Assembly: GCA_014529385.2 (NCBI GenBank) | Contig: CM043958.1 | Location: 85,731,525-85,795,524, forward strand | Length of the DNA stretch: 64,000 nucleotides | Direction of reading: 5' to 3' | Origin: Adiantum capillus-veneris | Taxonomy: Eukaryota; Streptophyta; Polypodiopsida; Polypodiales; Pteridaceae | Shown: positions 1 to 11,600 of the stretch, one piece after another | Layout of the letters: every line of letters begins with the position of its first letter | How positions within the stretch are numbered: position 1 is the first letter of the stretch | Program-made: the position numbers and the translations under genes | Notes under the pieces: generated by a model | Told to the model about the DNA's origin: nothing | The model's input: only the letters and a program-made list of their open reading frames with translations | The model's database searches: none

Positions 1-1452
1 GTAGATGGGTACGCTATTGATCTCGATTTTAGAGATGTGATTTCAGCCGTTGCATTAGGGAAGAAAGAAGAACCATTTACTTTACAAGATGGTTATCTTC
101 TCTATGGCAATAGACTATGTGTTACTAACTCACTACGTGAGAAAGTAATGTTTGAATATCATGCTCCACCTTATGCGGGGCATAGGGGGATTCAGTCTAC
201 CTTAAAGGGAATTGAAACATATTTCTATTGGCCTACCATGAAAGTAAACATACAAGAGTATGTTTCTAAATGTGTGGTATGCCAAAAGACAAAATTTGAT
301 AGAGGGAAGCAACTTGGATTGCTTCAACCCTTGCCAATCCCTAATTCACCATGGGAGAGTATATCCATGGATTTTATCTTTGGATTGCCTAAGTCCATCC
401 ATGGGAATACGGGAATATGAACGATAGTAGATAGGTTCAGTAAACAAGCTCATTTTATACCTGTCAAAAAGACTATCAAAGCCCATCAAATGGCAACCGT
501 CTTCATTTCACAAATTTTCAAGTACCATGGCTTGCCAATGTCCATAGTGTCGGATAGAGATCGTAGAATGACCAGTAATTTCTGGAAGGGTCTCTTTGAG
601 AATTTAGGGACAAGGCTAAACTTCTCTTCGGCCTATCATCCACATACGGATGGCCAAAGTGAAATAGCTAACCTAACCATTCTCGATCTACTAAAAGCCT
701 ATGTAACGGAAGTAGATCAAAGATCCCAATGGGAGAAGTACTTACCCTTAGTGGAGTATGCTTACAATAACACTGTACATACTTCCACAGGAAAAGCACC
801 TTTCGAGGTAATTGAGGGAAGATCAAAAAGTCCCTTGCTACTTAAAGTACATGGGAAGATCTTCGTTGCAGATGAGTATAGCCGAGACTTACAAGAATAT
901 TTTCAAAAGATTAAGGATGCTATCTCTATCTCACAGCAAAGGCAAAAGGCTGTTGCTGCTGATAAGCACAGAAGAGCCCAAACCTTTAAAGAAAACGATT
1001 GGGTCTTGTTAAAGTTTCCCAAGGCTTGATTAAGGCACATGACGAGCAAGAATCCTACGGGCCACCAAAAGTACTATGCTAAACTAGCAAAAAGGTACTA
1101 TGGTCCCTTCCAGATTCTTAGGCCAATCAATGAGATGGCCTATCAACTCAAGTTGCCCAATCATTGGCTCATACACAATGCTTTCCATGTGAGCCTATTA
1201 AAGCCTTACAAAGGAGAGCCACTTCAAGAACCAACTATTGAAGACCCACTGGAGATCGAGGACCAAGAGGAGGTGCTGCAGCCCGAGTCCATTCTCCGAC
1301 ATGAAGACAAGGTATTAAGAGGCGCTAAGATTATCCGACGATATCTTATTAAGTTTAAGAATTATCCTTTTGAAGATGCTAGATGGATGCAAGGCATACA
1401 ATTAAAGGATAACCTAAACCTTGTCAATGCTTACAATGCTTCCCAAGAGTAA
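1..1452 (+). pseudogene. Gypsy A pol remnant: integrase to chromodomain
   Basis: One frame runs through the whole stretch, interrupted by TGA at 418-420 and TGA at 1027-1029. In order it shows the integrase zinc-binding HHCC domain (ending CVVCQ near 275-285), the catalytic core (SMDFIFG near 360-380, IVSDRD near 545, TDGQSE near 645-660) and a chromodomain-like segment (YLIKFKNYPFEDARWMQ near 1340-1390). At both stops the other two copies encode Trp (TGG) and Arg (CGA), so each stop is a single transition. Protease, reverse transcriptase and RNase H are left of the window. Not functional as it stands. Confidence 0.9.
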
Positions 1453-1807
1453 GCAAATGTACAAAATGTTAAAAATGAACAAAGTTTTTTTTTTTGTCTT
1501 ATAAGACTCTCTTTTTCTTTATTGTGCACAAAAATGAAGTAGTATGCATGCTTAGATCAAGTTTGCAGAGACGACGTCTCCCAAACACCAAGTAGAGCTT
1601 GTCACTCTACTATGGAAGATTGATAGGACTAATGTGCAGACATGCTTGCGGCAGCCTGAGGCTCTCAAGCGCCAAATGGACTAGTCATCCATTGTGGAAT
1701 GATGTCGTAGGGTAACATAGGGATCCTCTACCCGCTAAGAAAAGGACTCATGAATATGCTTTATCTTCTCTACACCATAGTCGAGGACGACTATGATTTC
1801 AAGAGAG
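1453..1807 (+). other. Gypsy A copy 1 3' non-coding tail
   Basis: Non-coding stretch between the pol stop and the LTR. It is closely similar to the reverse complement of 18481-18839 and 59756-60109, including the shared CTTATAAGAC block and the GTCGAGGACGACTATG block before the polypurine tract. In the other copies the tract reads CAAGAGAGAGG followed by TAATG. Here about eight bases spanning the tract end and the LTR terminal TG are missing, so the primer region is damaged. Confidence 0.8.
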
Positions 1808-3406
1808 TCATAATAATCAATATCTAATTCTCCTAAATGATTTTCTCATATTAAACTGATCATTTAATGTGGGGAAGCGCCAGGGGAGAAAAAGCTAGAA
1901 TATTGGTTAAGCTAGCAGACCGGCCACAGTAGGGATCCAAAGGAGGGAAAATAGGGATCCAAAAGGGGGGCCATCTGCAAAAGAGCCATGTGAAACAATG
2001 GGCTAAAAAGACCCTAAGGTTCAGCCCATTAACTTTCAAAATGCTAAGGTTCCAAAATTCAAAGGTTATGTCCAAAGGTCAACCCTAGGGGAATTGGATG
2101 CTTTGTGTGTGTAAAAAAAAGTCTTTGCATATCCCTACATGGGAGGGGGCGAGCCTTTCTTCTAGGGGATGAGAGAGAAAGCCACACACACACACACACA
2201 CACACAAGCTCCCTTTACACAAAGGGAATGAGGGACACATGTCAGCTCCCTAGGCTAGATGCCCACAAGGTGTACCCAATTCCTATTGGATGGCCTTAGA
2301 GGTGGACCAATGAGAATTAGGCTAGAGTAAATCTAGTTTAATTAATTTAAAAACACTTAATAAAAATAACCAATGAAAATTAAGTCTCCTGGATGATTAT
2401 TGGATAGCCCGTGAAGGGGTCCAGTAGGAATTGAGCAGCCCAATGGGCTATTTAATTCCTATTGGTCAGAATGGGGAAAGGTCCAATGGGGATTTAATTC
2501 ATTTAAATCAATTAAGTTTAATTGATTAAGCTCTCACAAAAGGGGAAAGGGGGACACATGTCAGAAGGCTATCACTTATGCTGCTTAATGGCCATTGGCT
2601 TGACTTGGGGAGGTCCAATGGGGAGCCTGCAAGTAAATAGCAAGAGGGCTCGCCCAAGAGAGAGAGGGGGCTGATTTTTGCAAGGCATTATCACACACAC
2701 ACTCACACAATCTCATGTGTGAAGAAAGAGAAGACTATCTCTTCCCAAGCTTTAATGGAGAGCTCATCACCTACTCCAAGCTTGTGAGATAGAAGCCTAC
2801 ATTAACACACTCTTGGCATGTGGATGCAAATCCAACCAAGAGCCAAACTTCAATGCATGATCATCTGCTCTACCAAGCTAATTACTAAGCTAAGCTATGC
2901 TAATATGAGTGATTATGTGAGGAGATGTACATCTTTCTCGTAAGATACTCCTTCTTCCTCTCAATCTACTCTCATACCCTGCTAGCTCTCACCATCTTCG
3001 AAGGTGTGTGAGGTCTTGGGTCTGAGAACGGGGATAATTAAAGTTGTGTTTGCTAAGTGTTTTGCTTAGTGCATGAAGCTTTCATCTTCATTGCACTAGC
3101 TAGGCTTGAAGGAACACAAAGAATTGTATTGTACAATGTCTCTCTTGATGGGAGAAACCATAATACAAAGCCTTTTGGAGGGGGGACCGGCTCCATGCAA
3201 ATTCGGTCCTCAACTGTTGTCAATAGTTTAATTTCTCTCTCTTTTGAAAGTATTGTTGATGCTATCTAACTAGGTGTTATGCTTTTTGTTGCTCTCTCCA
3301 CCCAAGCACTCTTGTAATTCTCATTAGGAATCTATTCCAATGAAATGCCCACTATGTTCATGCTAATTTCCGCTACACACAAGTTTTTAGGCCATTAAAT
3401 GTTACA
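1808..3406 (+). repeat. 3' LTR of gypsy A copy 1
   Basis: About 1.6 kb, aligned by eye with the reverse complement of 16874-18480. The start is inferred at TCATAA because the leading TG is deleted. The end is TTACA at 3406. It holds a (CA)n tract at 2183-2206, an adjacent CCCTTT/AAAGGG hairpin at about 2212-2227, and a pyrimidine-rich stretch near 2940-3000. A block near 3057-3240 is also present at the matching place in the copy 2 LTR. Confidence 0.8.
2183..2206. repeat. (CA)n microsatellite in LTR
   Basis: Uninterrupted CA dinucleotides inside the LTR of copy 1. The matching LTR position in copy 3 carries a longer TG/CA tract (59348-59379), and in copy 2 only short interrupted repeats, so the tract varies in length among copies. 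Confidence 0.95.
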
Positions 3407-6130
3407 TCAGTCATGTGATCTCTTATTCTTGCATCAAGATGGACACTGATAAGGTCGCTGCCATTCTTCGATGGCCACATCCCAACACGGTTGAGGAGCT
3501 TCAAATATTTTTAGGTGTGGCTAGATTTTATCAACAGTATATCTGTGATTATGCCAAAATCGTTGTTCCTATGATGGATCAACTTAGAGAAAAAGGTAAG
3601 ACCTTTTGCTGGGAAGAAGCCCAAAAACACAGTTTTGAACACCTCAAGGTAGCTGTAGCCACTTCTCCCATCCTAGCAATCGTTGACCCACTTAAGACGT
3701 TTGTGGTAGAGACTGATGCTAGTGATAAAGCAATTGGTGCAGTACTTCTCCAGGAGGGAAGACCTATAGCCTTTGAAAGTAAAAAGTTGGATAGAGCTCA
3801 ACAGAATTATACTGTCTATGAGAGAGAGCTCTATGCCATAATTCTCGCTTTATGAAAGTAGCAACACTATTTATATGGTGCCGAGTTTGAAGTAGTTTTT
3901 GACCATGAAAGTATTAAATATTTACTACTCAAATAGACTTGAAGGGCCATAAAGCTAGATGGGCAGAAATCCTTCAAGATTATGATTGTAAGCTATGATA
4001 TTGCAAGGGGCAATATAATGTAGTAGCGGATGCACTAAGTCGGATGCCTCAGATTAATTCACTTGCTTTCACGGAAATAAAGAGTGGATCTTTGGAGTCA
4101 TTATGTGGCAAGTGTGCACAAGATCAATGATATGCTAAAGTGTGGAGTGCTCTTTTAAAAAGGGATCCCTCACACTCACATGTCTCTGTACAGTCAGATC
4201 AACATGTCTCTGCACGTGCAGATAAAAACTCCAATACACAGAGCTCCACCCTCAGGAAGAGCTTAAGCGATGGAAGCATTGATGATGGCTACTTACTCCA
4301 CAAGGGTAGAGTATGTGTGCCAAAGGACTCAGATACTAGGCACCAAATCTTATTTGAGTGTCATGATAGTCCAAGGCTGGTCATCCAGGTATTCGTAAGA
4401 TGTATGCCTTAGTTCCACAACAATTTTATTGGCCAGGCTTACATCATGACGTTCAAGAGTACGTACTAAACTGTCAATAGTGCCAAGTTAATAAGGCAGA
4501 GCGCCTCAAGGTAGGTGGCCTTTTACATCCTTTAGAGATTCTACAATGTAAGTGGCAGAGTATCTCTATGGATTTTGTAGTAGGACTACCTACTACAAAT
4601 CGTGGCCATGATGCCACATGGGTAATTGTAGACCGTCTCACAAAGATGGGTTGATTCATTCCCACTAAGACTACGGTTAAGACACCAAAATTAGCACGGT
4701 TATTTACTTCTAGCTAGTATCATTAGTGACAGAGATCGAAAGTTTGATAATCACTTCTGGGGAGCTGTGTTTCAAAAGTTGCAAACTAAACCTAAGTACG
4801 GCTGATCATCCAGAAACAGATGGTCAAACCGAAAGAGTTAATCAAGTGCTAGAGGATATGCTACGAGCGTACTTTAGCAAGAAGCAAACCAATTGGGAAG
4901 ACTACTTACTTATATTGGAATTTCCTTATAATAGTTCAAAGCATGTGACTACAGGGTTTAGTCCATTTATGCTTTTATATGGATTTCAACTTAGATCACC
5001 AAATGCGGTGGGGTTGGCTAAGGAGAAGACACAACAAGTGAAGGATTTTCTCCAAGACCATTTTGACATGCTTCGAGTTGCTAGACAGAATGTTAAGCAA
5101 GCTCAAGATCGGTATAAGAAGTACGCAGATGAGCATCATCGTCTTGTTACTTTTGAAGAAGGAGACAAGGTTTTCCGCAAGGTTCTAGAGCATTCAAAAA
5201 TTCTGAAGATGAGAAAAGTTGCTAAACGTTCACCACGCTATTGTGAACCGTTTACCATTCTCAAACGTATAGGTCAAGTGGCCTAAAAGTTAGTTCTTCC
5301 AGAGCACTCACGAGTGTATCCTGTTTTTTATGTTAGCCGTTTACGAAAACACATTAGGAAGAGGATGGGGTGTAGGAGGGGCTCTTTATTTTCCATGAGC
5401 TTATGGAGGTGATTAATATTTTGACAAAGAGGTGTACACCATGTGTGCAAGAATGGTGGGTGTGTAAGAGATGTGTAAAAGTGGTCAAAGGAATGCACTT
5501 TTTCCCCCAAAAATGAGGTGGAAAATTTTATGATTTTCGGCCTCCCATAGCTCCCACATATGATCTCCAATTTGAGTGGAGATCATAGATCTGCAATCTA
5601 CGTGTCGAGCTCTTTCCATAGATATGCTACATGATATGGTTTACCCGCTAGATTTTAAATTCCATTTTGGGAGAAAACTTTGAATTCAAATAAACTAGCC
5701 GTTTTGCCTGTTTGAATTCAAAAGTTGTCCTTTGATTACTTTCTCAGTACTAAAGGTTTGACTTCCTTAAACTGCCAAATAAAGAGGCCCTCCTAGATCC
5801 CATTCTCTCCTAATAGCTAGGACATAATGATAATGTCATTGACACGTGTGTTAGTTGACCTTATCGAACCACCAAGCATCCCTATGGCTAGATAGACCTG
5901 AAGAAGGTTCTACATGGGAGAATGTCTCCGCACTTAAAAACTTTTTCTTACATTCGTTTTCGAGGATGAAAACGATTCTCCAAGGGTGGTAATGTAAGGA
6001 CATGGGTCCTACGGGCAAGGCCACAAGCACGGCCGGTCAATGTGTATGCTAGGGGGAGGCTATAAGATAGCACGGTTGGGTGGAGACTACCACACGCATT
6101 ACCACCGCTCTTTTAGGGTGATTGAAAGAA
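3407..6130 (+). mobile_element. Ty3/gypsy family B, 3' part, degenerate
   Basis: Starts abruptly inside reverse transcriptase, directly after the LTR of gypsy A copy 1. It continues through RNase H and integrase to a 3' tail with a chromovirus-like end: a CGAGGATGAAAACGA block near 5960, a purine tract CAAGGGTGG at about 5981-5989, then TGTAAGG at 5993 as the likely LTR start. The LTR end was not fixed; 6130 is an estimate. The 5' part of this element should lie beyond copy 1, outside the window. Confidence 0.8.
3411..5360 (+). pseudogene. Gypsy B pol remnant: RT connection, RNase H, integrase
   Basis: 3415-3855 encodes the end of reverse transcriptase (FLGVARFYQQYI) and the start of RNase H (FVVETDASDKAIGAVLLQEG). 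3856-4720 holds the rest of RNase H and the integrase zinc-binding and first catalytic regions, in shifting frames with several stops. 4726-5286 holds the later integrase (DHPETDGQTERVNQVLEDM) and its C-terminal domain, then a stop and further related sequence to about 5360. No chromodomain was recognised. Multiple frameshifts and stops make it a pseudogene. Confidence 0.85.
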
Positions 6131-6540
6131 TGGTATCTTGTTGTGTAGCAGAAGATTAGCACTAGTCTTGTCAATGAGCCAAAAAAGTGGCTTGGGACAC
6201 TTTTACTAAAGTGGTTCATGTCAGTTTGGGGATAACTTTTGCAAATGACTACAAAACTTCACATAACTTCTTGAGCATGCAGTTTAGATGCATAGACAGC
6301 ATTGTGACATGAAATTAAATAAAAAATATGAAAATATTAAAATCACTGTATTCACGTAAAACTACATTTTTTTGCTTACTTTGAAGGGGTGCCAAATTTT
6401 GTCAGTTTTTCTCCCAAAAATATAGAAGGTTCATAGCCCCATTACATACATGTTTGTATTTTTTTAGTAAAATTTAAGCGTGCTTAAAAATCGTTCGGTC
6501 ATTGGTAATTAAAAAATATCAGAAGAACATGATAATGGAC
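5361..6540. other. Gypsy B 3' tail, LTR start and unassigned flank
   Basis: No gene recognised. 5361-5992 is the untranslated tail of gypsy B up to the purine tract, and 5993 onward is the probable LTR. From about 6130 to 6540 the DNA is AT-rich and I see nothing assignable. Confidence 0.5.
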
Positions 6541-6720
6541 TTTGTGTATCAAGGATAAGGGGGTGGGTTGGTAGGGGTGGCTGCCTTGATAGCTGATGTA
6601 ATTTTGGTCCCTGGATGATGTCATGGCTCAACATGAGCATGAGAAGACCTTGTAATTTTTTGGGTTGATCAATATAATTCACTCACAATTGTGAGTTTTG
6701 TAAAATAAAAATAAAAAATT
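6541..6720 (+). mobile_element. LINE 3' terminus
   Basis: Ends with the perfect palindrome ACTCACAATTGTGAGT at 6681-6696, then TTTTG and an A-rich tail at about 6701-6720. The same terminal block, in better or worse repair, precedes A/T tails at about 14584-14602, 33946-33960, 34210-34229 and 34753-34768, where the neighbouring sequence is LINE-like. The left limit is only estimated; no coding remnant was seen here. Confidence 0.6.
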
Positions 6721-6953
6721 CATGTGGCCTATCTTTGGGATGGAATAGTAAAATTTTGTGTGTTTGGATAGATTAAACGTTAAAGACGGCTACGAATTAT
6801 TAACTTCTACATTATTAGAATTTTCTCCAATTTTCATTCAACTTGTGCTATGTGTTGGGCATGTTTCCCTAAAGCGGTTTTTTATTTTGAAATTCTTACA
6901 AATTTTGGTGATTTTTTTACAAAAACCACTAAAGTGGCTCATTCTTTGACAAG

Positions 6954-6954
<1 letters not shown>

Positions 6955-7012
<58 letters not shown>
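6955..7012. repeat. (TG)17(AG)12 compound microsatellite
   Basis: TG units at 6955-6988 pass directly into AG units at 6989-7012. Confidence 0.97.
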
Positions 7013-7400
7013 TAGTTTGATAATCTTCGTTTGTCCCAACTAAACGTTGAATACGTCGAGATTGAGAAAAACCTGAAACGACGAACTCAAGGACAAGAGA
7101 TCGCAAAAGTTGGACAACGGGAAAACAAATGCCAAGTGTCACTAGGCATTGGCTACATGTGGACTCTCCCTCCTTTTAGAATGGCCCCAGTATGTCTGCT
7201 CGATTTTCAAAAAATAATGTAGAGCTAGAATTTCATTACGATGCTCACACTTTTGCTGAAGGAAAAGAAATAGCGAGAGACGCGTTGCAGGTGGCGAGGA
7301 GAAGCGGGGCCATGTGGGGTTGTGCTAGCCGCCCTCTTTCTCTCTCTCTGGCGACTTCCAGTTGGGCCATATGGGGGCCATGTCCCTCCCCTCCTAACCG

Positions 7401-7402
<2 letters not shown>
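7013..7402. other. Unassigned sequence before CT arrays
   Basis: Short open frames exist, but none resembles a known protein and the composition shifts toward CT-rich DNA from about 7330. Nothing supportable as a gene. Confidence 0.4.
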
Positions 7403-7436
<34 letters not shown>

Positions 7437-7566
7437 GCTTCCATGAGTCTGCAGAGGGTGTGTGTGTGTGTGTAGAGGTCTGTGAGGTTTGTCATGCAGA
7501 AAGCAAAACAGCCTGTGTGCAGAGAGATCTCGCACGGACTGCAGCCACGTGCTACAGATTGTCTGT

Positions 7567-7613
<47 letters not shown>

Positions 7614-7684
7614 GGCCTCAGGTGCGCAGAGACGGGAGGGGATAGAGATCGAGGCAACTGCTGCTGCTGCAGACTGTCTGTGTG

Positions 7685-7729
<45 letters not shown>

Positions 7730-7960
7730 GCCTCAGGTGCGCAGAGACGGGAGGGGATAGAGATCGAGGCAAAAGCAGGTGCACAGAGGCGTGAGGGGAT
7801 AGAGATCGAGGCAAAAGCAGAGGGCTAAGGCGGACTCTACAGAGGAGCACGTCGAGGCGTGAGGCGATAGAGATCGAGGCAAAAGCAAGGGGTTAAGGCA
7901 GACTCTACAGAGGAGCATGTCGAGGGAGGACGACAGAGCTGAACAAGCAGAGGGAGCCGA
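7403..7960. repeat. CT arrays interleaved with a decayed minisatellite
   Basis: Three (CT)n arrays lie at about 7404-7434, 7568-7610 and 7687-7727. The last two are each followed by a nearly identical block beginning AGGCCTCAGGTGCGCAGAG (at 7613 and 7728, 115 bp apart). Beyond that, a related unit of about 68 bp recurs from 7789 and 7857, sharing ATAGAGATCGAGGCAAAAGC and CAGACTCTACAGAGGAGCA-like cores. The whole stretch therefore behaves as a degenerate tandem repeat in which CT runs expanded inside the unit. Long open frames across it are products of the repeat. Confidence 0.85.
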
Positions 7961-8789
7961 GGAGACACGGGCGGGGGGGAGGGCTGTTTTGACGTGGAAT
8001 TTTTTAAGGGGGTTGGGGGAGAGAATATTGGAGCAGCATCTGTAAAGAGATTGAATTTCTTTATTGGAGTATGTATACATCTAGTATACATACTGGTGGC
8101 TGTGATATTATATTCATTTCTTCATGAGATTCCTTCAGATCCCATTCTTTCCTTTTGAGGATCATACCTTATCGTTTTGCTTAGGCTGTAAAAGGTCTGA
8201 AATGGGTTCGAACCTTGACCCACGGAACTAACGCCAACAAATCGACCTCTTAATTTGAGCTAACGCGTTAAGTTGAATCGATCCATAAATTTTAAAAAAA
8301 TCCTCCAATGCCTCCCACCTCGCACGACGCCAGCTGTGTTTTCCCACCTCCGTTAGCCTTTTCTTTTCGCGCGATATCTGCTGGCCTTTCCCCAAGCTTG
8401 CACGACATCTGCAGGCTGAACGCCATCTCACCTTTTTTTTGTTTTTTTTTCAGCTTCGTCATTGGAATTTGTTCAAGATTCGCCATCTATTTCCTTTTTT
8501 TAAAAACGTTGGCACATACTGGCCCAGTTGTTACAGTTCTCGAGTTAAAACCTTTGGATTCTCTCTCATACAACACGTCTTGAGTTCAACGCTTGTGGCG
8601 AACAGCCTCCTGATTGTCTGCCATGGTCCCCAGCTAAGGCTGCAAGCTGTCTGCTACTACTTGGAGTTAGCCGCAGCATACATTTCTATCAAGAGTACCT
8701 CTCGTGATAAATAAAGTTCAGTTTCTTGCTTTGATCTGGGTATACTGTTTCGCTCGAGAGGAAGTGCGCATGCGCCCACCTGTGGGGGT
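7961..8789. other. Sequence between the minisatellite and the PPR pseudogene
   Basis: No gene recognised. 8040-8100 contains an AT-rich inverted motif (TATACATCTAGTATACATA). GGGTTCGAACC near 8205-8215 resembles a pol III B box. 8430-8500 is T-rich. An in-frame TAA at 8712-8714 precedes the PPR frame. Confidence 0.4.
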
Positions 8790-10505
8790 GTGAAATATAC
8801 TGTGGCTATACAGAATAATAATGGAGATGGACCCGAACCCCCTTCACGAGAATGCTCTGTTGAGGGGTTTGCTCGCATGTTGGAAACGTGTAGGAAGTCA
8901 AGAGACAGAGCACAAGCACTGCAATTATATGCGTGCATGCCCGTTTGTGTGGTCACGGATCATGCGAAGATCACAAACCAGCTGGTCTCAGTATTGGTTG
9001 ACGCCAGAAGCATCCAGCATGCCAGGCATGTTTTTGACAGGCTTTCGCATAGGGATGCCAGTGCATGGAGCTCTCTGATCATCGGATATGTCCGACATGA
9101 GGAGTGGCAGCATGCTCTTACATTGTACCAAAGCATGCAGAAGGAAACCTCTCTTCATCCAAGCGACTACGCTTTTGTGTGTTTACTGAAAGCATGTACT
9201 GGGCTCAAAGATTTGGAAATGGGTAGTGAGCTACACGAGACCATTGCCAGCGAAGGGTTGCTTAAAGCAAACTTGTACATTGGCAGTGCATTGATTGAGA
9301 TGTACGCCAAATGCGGCTCCTTGTCTAAGGCCCCAAGAAGTCCTTCATGAGCTTCCAAACAGGGATGTCGTTGTGTGGACCACGTTGATAACAGGTTATG
9401 TGGACCATGGTAAGGCTGAGGAAGCACTGCTATGTGTCAACAAGATGAAGAGTGAGGGTGTCTCCCCAGATACGTGCACGCTTGTTTGTATTGCAAAAGC
9501 TTGTGATAGCTTAAAAGCCACCAAGAGGGGCCAAGAAATACATACGGAGATCACGATGAAAGGATTCGAACGTGCTTAGTATGTACCCTACATGCAGCTT
9601 GCTTGAGACAGCAAAGGTGCTGCTCTACAGGCTTCCAGTCAGGAATGTGATTGCTTTTGGACTGCAATGATAGATGGATATGCAGCGCATGGTTATGGTG
9701 AAGAAGCACTCAACTGCTTAGAGAAGATGCAACATGAGAGCGTCGCTTCAGATGCACACACATTTGCATGCAGTGTGAAAGCATGTTGCTGCTTTGGGGT
9801 AATTGAGAAGGGGCAGGAACTGCACATGGCTATCATGGAGAAAGCCTTCGACAGTAATTTTAGGGTCGGGAGCATCTTGGTCACTATGTATGTCCAGTCT
9901 GGGATGCTTGCCGAGGCGCAATCTGCGTTCGACAAGCTTCCAGTCTGAGATAGTATCTTATGGTTAGCGTTGACAGCTGGATATAGTCAGGTCGGAGAAA
10001 GCAGAAATGCCATCTCCACCTTCAACAACATGGTAGGTGAATGTATGAAGCCAGAGCTTGGCACATTTGTGATTGTCCTCAATGCATTTAATCATGAGGG
10101 TGGAGTCCAAAAGGGCTTAAGATTCTTCGAGGCTATCCGAAGTGATTATGGGGTTACTCCAACTCTCGAGCATACACTACCGTGGTTGATCTCCTCGGCC
10201 GTTCGGGGCACCTAATCAAGGCAATATCTTTGGTCGAACATATGCCGTACCATCCTGACTATGTATCATGGTGCATCGTGCTGAGTTCTTATCAAAATGG
10301 GGGTGATTTGAAGGTAGCAAGATATGCCTTTGAAAATGCAGTCAAGCTCCAGGGAGGGGGCATGGGCGTTTTTGTGCGTATGAGGAATAATTATGCAGAT
10401 GCTGCCATGTACGATGAAGCAAACGAGGTTGAGGCAATGTGGATGCAAAATCAAGCATGGGACAAGCATCCAGAGGATTGGGATGGTCTCAATAGTCCCG
10501 GCTAA
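8790..10505 (+). pseudogene. Intronless PPR protein pseudogene (PLS-type, E-like end)
   Basis: Tandem helical-pair repeats with plant PPR signatures (VFDRLSHRDASAWSSLIIGYV, IEMYAKCGSLSKA, WTTLITGYVDHGKAEEALL, WTAMIDGYAAHGYGEEAL) and an E-like C-terminus with a repeat starting MVDLLGRSGHL. Such proteins normally bind organellar RNA. Here the frame is broken by an extra C in the C-run at 9331-9334, TAG at 9577-9579, disorder and probable loss at about 9580-9660, TGA at 9946-9948 (CGA expected) and a 1-base loss near 10158. No ATG precedes the first conserved residues; the first in-frame ATG is at 8877. The stop at 10503-10505 ends the E-like part without a DYW domain. Confidence 0.85.
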
Positions 10506-11460
10506 GCATCCCCCTAGGCTTTCTCAAGTGTAGGATTATCCAAAATGCTTGTGCATACCATTCATCTTACGACTTGCCTGAGTATAAAGATTCTTTTCAA
10601 GAATTCAAGAAGCTATGGCAATGAAAATAAATACCTTCTTGCTGTAGAAGTACCATCATCCAAAGTGCGCTTGATTGGTTATCATTATATCAATATAGTC
10701 TATCTTTGTGAAGAAAAAGGCAAATAGATATTGAATTTCAACACTGTCACGGATTAAATTACTAGTTGGGCAATGGTTCTTATGCATTAATCTTACCTAA
10801 GCAAGAATTAATCATCACCTATTTGATTGTACTTGAGATATATTGATTGCAAATTGAAAGGTTTCTGAATAAATTTATACAGTATAGTGGTGCTTTTGTA
10901 CCAACTGAAGAATACAAAAAGGGATGGGCTGATTTGTCATTGAAACTATAGTAATTACTAGTGATTAAAGCTGAAATTATGCCCTGTAGGTAAGCTGATT
11001 AAGTGCTAGAGTGTTTTAATTGCTAATGGGTAGTGAAGGTTGAGAGAGTGAAAAGATCGGCTAAGTATTGAAACTTAAGTGTGGATGACCAATGCCGCCT
11101 CTTTGAAGTATACTCTTCAGTCGTGTAGCCATTGAATGCCTTGGCAAACACATCTACTACATTGTTATAGGTTGGATAAAACACAGAATAGATGATTCTA
11201 ACTGCATTTTCTCTTTCATGAAAGAGTAGGAAATATCAATGTGCTTCACTTTTGCATTGTTAACCTCGCAAGAGAAATGGCAGTCAATCGTATGAGAAAG
11301 ATCGTTAATTTTGCGCATAGTTTTTAAATCATAGTTGCTTTAGTCAAGTAGCTTCAAATGTATTGTAACTAGCATGTTGCTATGCCCCTCTTAAAGTTGC
11401 AAACATTCAAATATTCTAGGTCAACCAATAGACATGTGTATACAGCAATGATTAGAGTTA
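10506..11460. other. AT-rich DNA, nothing recognised
   Basis: AT-rich sequence downstream of the PPR pseudogene. There are no convincing reading frames, RNA genes or repeats longer than a few bases. Confidence 0.5.
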
Positions 11461-11600
11461 GAGACATTAGGTCTTCCCAATCTTGAAAAATTAAAAAGCC
11501 TTTCAAAACATCAAAAGAGAATAAGTGAAGGGTGAGTTTAAGAAATGAAAAGAACCATGGAAGTGGAAAGTCAAAAAGTTTTTGTGTTCATACAGAGAGA
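11461..11600 (+). repeat. Dispersed repeat R, copy 1
   Basis: The block with AGGTCTTCCCAATCTTGAAA and AAAGCCTTTCAAAACATC recurs at about 14528-14570 (same strand, truncated) and, inverted, at about 32820-32960. The inverted copy also shares the flanking GAATAAGTGAAGGGTGAGTT stretch. It is probably an uncharacterised mobile element or LTR portion. No coding sequence was seen. Confidence 0.65.

Larger units (their letters stand above)
1..3406 (+). mobile_element. Ty3/gypsy family A, copy 1 (3' half)
   Basis: The element enters from the left edge. It holds the integrase and C-terminal part of pol, a non-coding tail and a 3' LTR of about 1.6 kb. It is clearly related to the minus-strand copies at 16874-23650 and 59145-64000, which share the pol C-terminus, the tail and the LTR. 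The chromodomain-like end of pol points to a chromovirus. The right end, at a TTACA terminus, abuts sequence that reads as reverse transcriptase of another gypsy family. This suggests copy 1 jumped into that element. The 5' LTR and gag lie outside the window. Confidence 0.9.

Noticed and set aside
7245-7850. 201-codon minus-strand frame with Arg-Glu runs
   Set aside because: It is produced by CT/GA arrays and minisatellite units and has no domain signal.
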